A stretch of 64,000 nucleotides of DNA from Diplolepis rosae (Eukaryota > Arthropoda > Insecta > Hymenoptera > Diplolepididae): positions 2,108,001 through 2,172,000 of the forward strand of contig JAPYXD010000754.1 of NCBI GenBank assembly GCA_030998225.1, written 5' to 3'. Below, in pieces: positions 13,210 through 23,336 of this stretch. Below the pieces are notes generated by a model that did no database searches, had not been told where the DNA came from, and saw only the letters and a list, made by a program, of their open reading frames with translations. Position numbers and translations under genes: made by a program. How positions within the stretch are numbered: the first letter of the stretch is position 1; every line of letters begins with the position of its first letter.

Positions 13210-13548
13210 CCCGCTTCGCGGGCACATTCTCATGGCGCGCTTCGCTCGCAAGTTTGAGCGCGCCTAGGGCGCGCGATTCGATCGTCGCGCTTCGCGCTCC
13301 GTTCTTTCTGGACCTCGCGCTTCGCGCTCGGTCTTGTGCTCTTCACATACATTTAAGTTTATTTCTTATAATTTGATACTGAAGCTCAAACCAATTTTAT
13401 AATAATATTACAGATGATGTGAATTACACATTTTCTCAAAGTCACTGAATTTCTTTTTGAATTTAAGTGAAACAAGAAATTCAATTTACTTAAGGCTCTA
13501 TCAGCCTTAAGGAACACATTCTCATCATGGCGCTCGCGCTTCGCGCTC
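13210..13548. repeat. GC-rich palindromic motif cluster
   Basis: An island unlike its A+T-rich surroundings. It holds the hairpin CCCGCTTCGCGGG (13210-13222), a GAGCGCGCC..GGGCGCGCG palindromic stretch, and three copies of CGCGCTTCGCGCTC at about 13286-13299, 13316-13329 and 13535-13548. The phrase CACATTCTCAT precedes two of the blocks (near 13223 and 13515), suggesting diverged repeat units. No open frame is associated. The origin is not recognised. Confidence 0.6.
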
Positions 13549-13629
13549 GATTTTCTGTATACATTTCAGTAACTTTTTAATAAATTACATGATTAAAATA
13601 ATTCATTTTCTTCCAAATCTCTCAAAAAG

Positions 13630-14080
13630 AAAAAACAATCGTAGATTTTATTTAAGGAAACGATTTTGCAGAACAACGCTTATTTCGTATCTCACATATT
13701 TTGGTGAAAAAAATCGAATTTTTTTAATATTAAAAATCAAAACATAAAATATACATCCTGTCCCGAAATTTCTTTATGAGAATTTGTAGACCTCATTTAG
13801 GCAAACAATTTTCCATCTAAACGTTTTTTTTGTATCTCACATATTTTGTCTAAAAAATGGAATTTTTGAATTTTAATCGTATTTTTTGGAATTGAAACGA
13901 AAAATATATCTTTTATCAGAAACTGCATCAGATAAAATTTGTAGATCTTTTTGAAACGAACAACTATGTATTCTTACGTTTTTTTCGTATTTTACATATT
14001 ATTATTAAAAAATTGAATTTTGGATTTTCAATAGTTTTTTTTTGAATTAAAAAGAAAAATATTCATCTTATGAATTTAGA
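13630..14080. repeat. Degenerate tandem repeat, about 150 bp period
   Basis: Three related units, each carrying a variant of CGTATCTCACATATTTT (near 13685, 13831 and 13985). Each is followed by an AAAAATCGAATTTTT-like run and an A-rich AAACGAAAAATAT stretch. Spacing is 146-153 bp. Divergence is substantial, so unit edges are approximate. Confidence 0.45.
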
Positions 14081-14145
14081 GCGGGGTCAAAGATATTGCG
14101 GGGTACGGGGGTTTCGTTTGGATTTGGATTGATATTAGTTCTTGC

Positions 14146-15219
14146 CAGTGTTGCCGGAGAGAGCGCTCTTGACTTCCCGGCAGCTCGATAGAAAATTCAC
14201 AACTTTTCCCGGACAAATTTCAAAACTTCCCGGAACTTTCCCGTAAATTAAAATCATCTAAAACTTCTTAAAATTGTTTAAATATTTTAAACTCTGTTAA
14301 AAATATGTCTTATCCTAGGTTTTCATAATTTTAAAAAAATATATATTTGTTAATTTCGAAAAATAATCAAAATTCTAAATCAAATAATTGTCCATCGACC
14401 TCAGTCTTTATGTTCTTTACGTTGATGAACAAATATTATTTTGAAAAATTGTGGATAAAGACCTGTAGGAAATAAATTACTCTTATGGTAAAGTACCACA
14501 TGCCCTACTAGAAACAATATTTTACTAATAAACGTATAAACAATATATGCGTGCTGATCACGTTTAGAAAATACAGTACAGAAACATAACTTTACTTTTC
14601 TATCTTTTCACTCCTATAATCAAAGAGAATCAAAATAATTATACAATTTATACTTACAGGCATACAAGGTAATTTGGGATTCTCTTTTCTAATCAAAAAT
14701 ATATCCATTTCCGAATTCTATATTTTAAAAATCTATTTCAAATTCCATTCAATGATTCTTTTTTGGGACATAATACTTTTATCCAATCAACATAGATACT
14801 GTGAGAAACTTTAGGCTAATTTTACACATAAGCGACTATCAAGAGATGTGACTCATTCATTTGAAAACCTGAAGAATCTGTTCATCTCACTTTAGCATAT
14901 GACGTCAGAAGGAGTTAGAGTGAAATGAATAGCAATAGGTCTTTTCCACTTGGTCGCATGAGAGCACTATGACATATGAAAGCGCCCTAAGGGCCTGCAA
15001 CCAATAAAATGCTTCTTTTTTTTAATCAAAACTCATTATGATTGGTTGTATTTAACGAAAGATCTCTTATTAAATCTTCTATGCAAATTTAATACATAAT
15101 AAGGCAATTATAAGACAATATCCCGGAAATTCCCGGAATTTCTTGACATCCCGTAAAATTTCCCAAGTCAGTCAAAATTTCCCGGATTCCGGGAAATTTC
15201 CATGCAATTGACAACACTG
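14146..15219. mobile_element. Non-autonomous hAT-type transposon with 8-bp TSD
   Basis: A 1,074 bp element with TIRs CAGTGTTG...CAACACTG and an exact 8-bp target duplication GTTCTTGC (14138-14145 and 15220-15227). TIRs starting CAGNG and 8-bp TSDs are hallmarks of the hAT superfamily. Both subterminal regions carry many TCCCGGAA/TTCCCGG words, which look like clustered transposase-binding repeats. The interior is A+T-rich and has no long open frame, so it would depend on a transposase elsewhere. Confidence 0.85.
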
Positions 15220-15227
15220 GTTCTTGC

Positions 15228-16228
15228 TATCATAACTTGGCAGCGCTGATGCTCATTTTCACCTTTTTAAGTACCCTCGTAAAATACATGTAGTGGACGT
15301 ACTGTGGTACCCATCCATGAGGAGAGCTATCTGTATGCTTTTTTGTCCCATTTTGTCCCGCCAACTCCATACAAAATGGCGTTATCCAATTGTCCTACGT
15401 GGCCTTACGTTTGTTACTACTACGTGTAATGTTTTTTATATTTTAAATAATTTAATTTCAACACAATTAAACTATATAAATATTCCTGCTTATTTAAACA
15501 TTTTTAAAACGAGGTAAAGTGGCAATTTTGTTTAGACTTATTTTCACATAACCTTACATTGTGTTAACATATTTGTATGTATAAGTTTGAATTTTGCCGT
15601 AAGAACGAAATACTTTTATTGAATAATTCCATGCTTTCAATATTTTAACATATTTTTTAACGAAAAGTATAAAATTTTTATTAAAAATGTTCCAAAGGTT
15701 ATAAAATGATGATGCACATATTAACACTTTCCAAATTCTAATTGTCATAAGTTTCATTTGTCAGAAATTTGTTAAATGACAACTGCAAATCGAACAGAGG
15801 AAAATTATAATAATTTTAATTTTTAGAAACGAAATGACAATGTACGTTTTTTTTTATATATGAACAGAAATGATAACATAATGGTTTGAGTAAACAAAAA
15901 ATTATAACATTTGAAATGAAGGAACAGAATTGAAAACATGTAGCAATAAGCAATCACTGTTAGCTAAACAAACTGACATGTATAGTAATCCGCAGACGAC
16001 AATTCGGTTGAATGAAAAATGTCAAAAAGCGTTACCTCTTACTTCTAATATGTTTAATAGTTTTGATTAATTTTAACTAATTAGAAATTGTTAAGGAACT
16101 TCGATTCATTATCTTCTTTATATCTGACAATTATTTTGCACTCATTCATGTATTATAGAAGTTCTTTACTAGAGTATGATTAGTTTAATATTTATCTGCT
16201 TACAGCTGCAAAAATTGATTTTTCCAAG
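15228..16228. other. Intergenic upstream of BET1
   Basis: No supported gene. A relatively GC-balanced stretch at about 15300-15420 contains short chance frames on both strands. The rest is A+T-rich and runs into the BET1 5' UTR. Confidence 0.45.
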
Positions 16229-16744
16229 ATGAGACGATCCCATTCAGGTAAGAATATAAAGGAATAAGTATGAGTGAGACAAGTGCAATGTATAATTTTA
16301 TTCATGTAAAATATTATCAAATCTGTATTTCTAGCAGGGTACGCATATGAGCCAGTACCAAACACATCTACTAATGCTTTAGAAGATGAAAATGAACGAA
16401 TCGCTGATGAGCTCAAAGATAAAATTCATGCTCTTAAATCATTATCTATTGATATTAGTTCAGAGGTGAAATACCAAGATAAAATGTTAAATGAAATGGT
16501 AATATTGCAATCTATCATGATAATTTCACCTATTTATTCATGTAAAAAAAATACTGTACGTGATTCATGAAATTATATTTCATTTTAGGACAATGATTTT
16601 GAAAGAACTAGAGGTTCATTATCTTCCTCTGTATCTCGAGTTTTGCGGCTAGCAAAGGGAGGACATAATTATTATATTCTGTATATTTTCTTGTTTTCGA
16701 TAGCAGTATTCTTTGTTCTATGGATAGTTTTAAAATTTAAATGA
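16229..16744 (+). CDS. BET1: BET1 ER-to-Golgi SNARE
   Basis: Exons 16229-16247, 16338-16498 and 16589-16744 give 111 residues (human BET1 has 118). The SNARE motif runs from about residue 22 to 82 (ENERIADELKDKIHALKSLS, then DISSEVKYQDKMLNEMDNDF). The C-terminal anchor is YYILYIFLFSIAVFFVLWIV. The first exon encodes MRRSHS. BET1 is a Qc-SNARE that works with syntaxin-5, membrin and SEC22 in vesicle fusion at the ER-Golgi interface; that is family knowledge. The gene converges on TSEN54, with 484 bp between the two stop codons. Confidence 0.93.
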
Positions 16745-17228
16745 AATAAAATAGCGTTAAAATTCTATAAATGCTTATACTTTTAAAAATAAAATAATTA
16801 GATAATTAAGTCAAAAATATATTTCATTATTTAATTTAAGAACTTTTCCTTTGACATTTAAAAAAATAATTCTACATTAGTTACTTTCTAAATTTAATAT
16901 GTATATATATTAAATTTAAAAAATTAAATTAAAAATAAAAATTCTTATGCATATATGTATATTTATACATTTACATATATGCTTGATAATTTGTCTAAAT
17001 ATATGCAACTGTTCAGAATTTAATTGAATTATATAACACAAGTTACTTCTCTTTGAAAAAAAAATGTACTGTTCATACCTTCAGAAATAAGGATCATTTT
17101 ACAAGAAACTTAATGTTAATTTAATTGATAAAAAATTATAATTTGTAACATACTAAATACAATATACACTAGCATAAAATTTCTTGTATTTGATTATTTA
17201 AATCGAAAAAAGGGTAATGACATTTAAT
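16745..17228. other. Convergent 3' regions of BET1 and TSEN54
   Basis: Very A+T-rich sequence with ATATAT and TTTAAATTTAA runs. It should contain the polyadenylation sites of both genes; nothing else was seen. Confidence 0.5.
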
Positions 17229-20200
17229 TTAAATTAAATCAGGAATCAATACAAATCCTGGTTGGATGTAAGAGATTGATGTTTTACAGACATAAGCAAT
17301 TACAAGAGGTGCATATTTTTCATCAAGTGGTAGCTGACGCACTTGTATTGAATCTAAACAGCGATCCTCATCGTCTCTGCAAAAAAAAGAAATACAAATT
17401 ATGTTCTTGCAATATCAATAAATTATTTTAATAATAATTTGTACAAAATGGTACCTTATTATCATTAGACGACACATTGGAGGTCCTGGATTTGTTTTCT
17501 TATAATGCTGATAATTTGAGTAAATGTTGTATGATATTTTATTTTCTACTTCTTTCTGACGTGGTGTTTCTGCAGATCCTTTTATTAATTTTAGTTTATC
17601 ATTAACATCAGTTAAACGCGTATTCTTTTTAATAGTAATTAATGGTTGTATTTCTTGTTCGACCAAGTCAGTTTCATTACATTCTCCAGTCTCTCCTTCT
17701 TGAATATCTTCGTCGTCAATGGTAATTGTACTTTCTTCTTGCCATTTTTTCTTTAACTCCTTCCACGACGAAGGTCCTATAACTTTAACAAATGATGGAG
17801 TATGATCACTCAAATTAAAATCACTTCTCTTATTTGAAGGCTCATTCGATACGTATGATCTATTAGGTTGTCGCGTAAAATTGGAACTGTACGCTCTTTC
17901 CATAAAAGAGTTTTGCCAATCATGTAAAGATGGAATAGGTTGTGAATTCGGTCGATAATTATGTTGAAACTGATTTCGCATTAAGTAAGATTTCATTATA
18001 TTTCCCATTAATCCTAGAAGAGTGTTGTTGTAAATGTTAGATTGAATATGCCTGTTTTGCAACCATTGATTTTTACCGTTCTGTTGAAACCGAAATTGCG
18101 AATTTTGTTGTAAAAACCTATTTCTATTGCACCACTGCAAATATTGAAAGTTGGACATGTTAGTGGACTGAAAAGTCTGCATCCGTGTCATTTGTTCATA
18201 AATAGAATTCTGACGCGGATAAACGGATTGATTAGGATTTTCGTATGCAAATGGATAATTTTGGTTATTGTTCTGTTTTGGTTCTAGATACTGCCTATTA
18301 CTAGTGCTTTTTGACGGCACTCTATTACAAGTATCTTTCCGTTTTATACTTTGCCATTTTGGTTGGTCATAATAATAAACATTATTTTGAAGTTTTATAT
18401 TACTTGGTATAAAGCCATTCAACATTCTTTGTTCAATTCTTAAAGACTTGGAAGCTATATTTGGAAATTGATTTAATATTTCTATTCGAGTCATTGGCGC
18501 CTGTATTTCTTCAACTTCATCATCGGAAAGTTCAATTACCTGATAAAATAGAAATTTTTTTAATCCTCTAAAGTACGAGTTTGTAATTGAGAGCTCACTT
18601 ATTTGGATCCACTCAATTTTTATAGCGTCCAAAGTTAGCATCCAATTTTTAAGGTTTAAACATTGTAAGGCATTTAAATTTTATATCCTAAAAACCTAAT
18701 TTGTGATACTGAAAGAAATTAAACTCAAACTTTTTGAATAGAATAAAACTCTTTAACATTATTTATATGCAAATCCTCACCATTTTTAAAAATATTTTAA
18801 ATGAATGCAATAAAATTTAGATAAAAAGGATAATTTTCATTTAATTGTAAAGCTGAATATTAAAGAGATGTAAAGAGAGAAAAAATTCAATTTCCTTTTG
18901 GATTCAACTGATACTCAACTGATATTCAAAATATGATTGCAATATTGTTGTATCTTACCTCTTGCCTTTGCTTTTTCGACAATGAACAATCTGGGGTAGG
19001 CAATAGAGCCATTCTTTTCATTTTATTTTCGTTCTTATTTTCTATTGCAGTGATCTGTGAAGCCTCTGGTAGAGTTGTTGAGTTTGATGATTTATCAATT
19101 CTCTTCGGCAGTAGTTTGACATTGCGTTTTATTCGCGTCCCTGATCTTTTAGAATTACTGCTTTCTTTAATATTTTCAGTAATAGTGTCCTTGACTATTC
19201 TTACACTATTCAATACAGTCTCCTCGGAAATAATTTCTATTTTAGAAATAAAATTTCTCTTTTTACCCGTTTGATTTTCATTTTTTTCTGTTTGGGATTG
19301 ATTATTTTCTGTGTTCTCAGATCTTATCTCAAATTCTTTTGATTCTAAATTGGATATAATATTCTCCATTACACTTTTTACGTTTTCCTCGATCGTATAA
19401 TTTTTATTTTTATAATTTTCATTATTTTTCTCCTTAAAACTTTTTTTCTCAAGATCATGAATCATTTTACTGCAGCATATATTTTTTTCTGATGTTCCAA
19501 AATCGTCTTTTGTTTGGGAAGATTCATTCAACATTCGAAGACCATTAAGTGGCGATATAATAATTTTTTTACGCGGATGTACAGATTCCCGTGTATTTGT
19601 TCTATTTTTCATTGAAGTGTTTTCATTATGACAGCGCTGAAGACGATAGCCGCGTCTGGCGAATTGGCTGTAAACTCTGTATTCCTTCAAAGAACACTCG
19701 GAATTTTCAGTATCTAGTAAAATACTGTAAGCCTGCTGTAAAGAAACTGCAACTCCTTCCCAAAGAAGTTCTATATTATTCTGAAATTATAAAAAATTGT
19801 AATCATACATTCATATATTTTATGAATCTATTAAAAATTAATTTTTAAAATCAGTAGAATAAACAAAAATAATTCACCATTTCCAACATCAGTAATGCTT
19901 CTTCTGGCATCAAATATAGCGTAGAGTTTATTTCTGTGCCAAAATTCGACCATTCTGGACCTAACTTTTTCAATACTCGAACTCTCTTTTCACTTGGCAA
20001 CCACTCGGCAATAGCCAATTGTGATTTACGTTCCACCCTCTCTATAATCAATAAATCTTTCCTGTGCTGAAGACCTTTTTCAACCTGTTTTTGCTGCAAC
20101 CATGAACCATTAGGCTGAAATAACTTTTTCCCAGTTTTAGGCAGAACCTTTAAAGATTTTTCATATTCATCCCAAGCTTCATATCGAATTCCTTTGTTCT

Positions 20201-20728
20201 GCAGAAGGCTTTCACCCCTGCACCAAATCAAATGATTAATTTCAGAAATCATATTTTTACATAACATTAAATAATATATAAATTATCAAATAGAAGGAAT
20301 TTCTAATATTTTTCAGGGATACGACCAACAGATTTTCGCCGCTTGTACTCTAATAGTTTAATCCCATTCATTATTTAGTAAGAAATTTATTGAAAAAAAA
20401 AGATTAGTTCAGCCCTAATTTCACTCTATGGAATTCCATAAGATGAAGTAAATACGAGATGGAGTTCATGTTTTTCAAAAGAAAATCTCGATTTTGAAAA
20501 AATATCATTTTTGAGGTGGAGACGTGTTTAAGAACATAACTTTGTTTTCTATTAATCGCACAATTAGTTTTGAAAACTTTTGCTGGCAATAAAAAACGAT
20601 TACAATCAAAATTTTAACATAAACTTAAAAGAACAAGCCGGTATAACCTCACAACTTTTAATATTTTAAAATTATAATAAAACATACTTTAAAAAGTTGT
20701 CGAAAAAAGACTCCGAATTTTCTTCCAT
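17229..20728 (-). CDS. TSEN54: tRNA-splicing endonuclease subunit Sen54, with long low-complexity middle
   Basis: Exons (minus) 20728-20688, 20217-19878, 19780-18959, 18539-17455 and 17376-17229 give 811 residues; human TSEN54 has 526. The N-terminal Sen54 domain shows LAIAEWLPSEKRVRVLKKLG, WSNFGTEINSTLYLMPEEAL and LMLEMNNIELLWEGVAVSLQ, then YRVYSQFARRGYRLQR. The last exon (QVRQLPLDEKYAPLVIAYVC, ending QPGFVLIPDLI) matches the family's C-terminal fold. Sen54 is a structural partner of the Sen2/Sen34/Sen15 endonuclease that removes tRNA introns. The extra length is a charged Lys/Glu/Asn-rich stretch (exon 3) and an Asn/Gln/Tyr-rich stretch (exon 4), both probably disordered. The small first exon (MEENSESFFDNFLK) is the least certain part. 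Confidence 0.85.
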
Positions 20729-20840
20729 TATTTCATATTAGTCAACATCTACTTATTATTGTTTTTCTCCTTTTCCGCGTTGACCCAATGCGAAACTTAG
20801 CGAAACACTCAAAAATGTAAAAGAAAATTGTTATGTATTA
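20729..20840. other. TSEN54 upstream sequence
   Basis: A short region between the TSEN54 start and the first transposon of the next block. It presumably carries the 5' UTR and promoter. Confidence 0.4.
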
Positions 20841-21725
20841 AGGTGCAGACATACCTCGTAAAGCGAGCATTTTGCTTGCTTGCGCAAAAACTCTCAAGAG
20901 TGAGAGAGACAGACTATTCTCCATCTCCTCCACTCTTGTAAGATCTTGCGCAGGCTAGCAAGCAAAATGCAGAATAGGTCCACTCCCATCCACTCCTATG
21001 ACTCGTATACAGGGTTGCGAAGGTAAAATACCTAACGTAATTTACATGGTTTTCTACGCGTAATTTACGTATGTGCTAGACTTAAAGTTTTGTGGGTGCG
21101 CAAGCTAACCTAATTTTTGTGTATTATTCGCGAATCTTGTCATTTCGTTAATAAATGTCAAAATTATAACTTAAACATGAGTAAGGGTGGTGGGCCAATG
21201 CACGAAAATTAATTTTTTTCAGGAATTATGTTAATATAATTAATTATGTTGCTATATTTTGCTAATTTTGGAAATATTACATGCCCTTAAGGCCGTGCGG
21301 TCGGCTCTGACGTCACCAATTTCATACAACCACTTTATTAATAAAATAATAATTTAAAGCCATATCTTACTTATCCGATCTCTACCTTACTGACACTTCT
21401 TTTTCGCCCTTCGCATTTTCACATTAGTGAAGCTTTTTACTTAATTACTCGAAGTTTTAACACAATATCTCAATTAATGTGAAAATGCGAAGGGCGAAAA
21501 AAAGTGTCTGTAAGGTAGAGATCGGGTAAGTAAGACATGGCCTTAAATTCTTATTTTATTAATAAAGTGGTTGCATGCAATTGGTGACGCAAGAGTCTAC
21601 CACACGGCCTTAAGGGCATGTCACTGAAGTGACTTTAGCCAATACTTTTCGTCCTTCCCATTCTCAAATCCATAACTCAAATGGAATTTCCATAGCAGAT
21701 AAACATACGAGGTATGTCTGCACCT
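20841..21725. mobile_element. Composite inverted-repeat element with TTA target duplication (AGGTGCAGACATAC family)
   Basis: The TIRs are AGGTGCAGACATACCTCGTA at the left and ACGAGGTATGTCTGCACCT at the right, flanked by TTA (20838-20840 and 21726-21728). The left part includes the palindromic core AGCATTTTGCTTGCTTGCGC, shared with the 160 bp copy at 62069-62228. The extra length is caused by later insertions: a TTAA-flanked element at 21291-21609 and fragments of two other families. A 3-bp TWA-type duplication suggests a PIF/Harbinger-like origin, as an inference. Confidence 0.7.
21291..21609. mobile_element. TTAA-flanked 319 bp palindromic MITE
   Basis: It starts GGCCGTGCGGTCGGCTCTGA and ends with the related inverted sequence AGAGTCTACCACACGGCC. 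TTAA lies directly on both sides (21287-21290, 21610-21613). The two arms match for about 140 bp, including AACCACTTTATTAATAAAAT and GATCTCTACCTTAC, so the RNA would form a long hairpin. It sits inside another element whose sequence resumes as GGGCATGTCACTGAAGTGAC, giving a nested insertion. A fragment of the same family occurs near 34105-34140. Confidence 0.75.
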
Positions 21726-22674
21726 TTATCCGTTATTATGTTCTTTATTATGTCTAGTGTAATGTACCCTCTACAACAAAAAATGCATTGTTTAAAAAAA
21801 CTGGATACGTAAGATACCTGGTAAAATACTGTAAAAAACCAAGTAAATTACGTACCCATCTCTGAACATGACCTAGAGTTTCAACTAAAATTAACGCTCA
21901 ATTTCATTGGTTTATTGTACACATGTTCCAAAAATGACCAAGGCACAAGTAAATTATAACTGTTCGTTCCTTTAAATAGTCAATAAAATTTCTTGAGAAA
22001 AGAACCATATTTATAATATTCTTTGATTTTATCAACACTTTTGAAGGCATTAGCATCGATTAAATATTAATCAATATAATTTCTCATTATTTACTGTTTC
22101 GAAGTAAATTCCTAATTTTAAAAACGCGCGGCATTAAACGTTAGGTCGGCACAGCTACCAAAAGCGAGCGTGCTCGAATTTCTTCAGAAATTCCTTTGAA
22201 ATTCATTCTTTTTCTTAAAAAAAAATATATACAAAGCGTTTAAATGTTGAAAAAAGAAAAATTTATCATGTACATATAAGAATTTTACCATTAAAAAAAA
22301 AATTTCAGGATGTAGTGGAAACTTTTTTTTAGTGTAAAATAGGGACTAATCTAGGGGGAAAGCAACTCAGACCTCTGGCAACACTGGATAAATATATTCT
22401 TCCATTTTTATGACTTAAGAACCCTGAAAAGCTTGTTATCTCATTGCAACATAATGGTTTTTTGAATGTTTTCATGAAAAAGTCGATCATCTCACTCTAA
22501 CACATTATGATGCCATATGTTAAAGTGGAACCAAAAAGTTTTTTATGTTTTTTTTACTTGTGAAAATTGAAGAATGTATATATTCCACATTAGTATATTA
22601 TGTATTATAGAGATATTATTAATCTATTTCATAAGCAAGATAATTGATGGATAATTGGCCCATTTGCACTTTAA

Positions 22675-22903
22675 GATCATGAATCAACCAAACCACGTGA
22701 CATCAGTAATTGCAATTGGAGTATGTAAAGTTATTCAAAAATTATTTACTTAAATGGATTTTTGGTACCAGACAAACGTGAATAAAAAAGCTAAGAAGAT
22801 CTTTCTGATTAGAAAAATCCATTTTAGCAAATAATTTGTTGATAACCTTACATACTCCAATTGGAATAATACTGATGTCACGTGGTCTGGTTAATCTATG
22901 ACT
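22675..22903. mobile_element. TTAA-flanked MITE, CACGTGAC family, copy 1
   Basis: Inverted arms of about 90 bp sharing AACCACGTGACATCAGTA, CAATTGGAGTATGTAA and AATTATTT, with TTAA at 22671-22674 and 22904-22907. Related copies lie at 33724-34085 and, as a fragment, near 59678. No coding sequence. Confidence 0.65.
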
Positions 22904-22907
22904 TTAA

Positions 22908-23336
22908 CTGTTTAACTTCTCATCTCTGCCTTTGGCTGCGATTATGCAGCACGAGACAGAACACTGGCCAAGTACAGCACAGTATCTTCCATTGGTATAC
23001 ATACACAAATGGAGCATGCTTAAATTAAATATATTATTTCAACAAGTTTTTCTGTTTTATAACTTCACATGAAGAATCATTGTTATGTCAGTCTATTTTT
23101 AAGTCCTAATCAAATTAATTAGCTCGAAACAGAACCAAGTGCTGCCAAGAGAAAACTTACATATGAAGACTCAAGATGTCTTTTGCTAAGTTGAAAGTAC
23201 TCAATCCGTAAACTCTGAATGAAGACAAATTCTCTATTTCAATCTGCGTTAGAGTTTTATGTACGTTTTTGGATGGAGTATAAGGCTTTAAAAAATGGCA
23301 TGAATATGCAGTTGTAACGTGAATGTGTTAAAAGCA
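22908..23336. other. LMTK upstream region
   Basis: No gene or clear element seen. The 5' UTR and promoter of LMTK should lie here, because the signal-peptide exon begins at 23337. Confidence 0.4.

Noticed and set aside
15293..15517. 74-codon frame after the hAT element
   Set aside because: No family similarity, no splice partners, and the second half is A+T-rich low-complexity sequence.
21010..21870. A single hAT element from CAGGGTTGCG (21009) to ATCTCTG (21869)
   Set aside because: The flanks do not match as an 8-bp duplication, and the left end lies inside a TTA-flanked element while the right end lies outside it.
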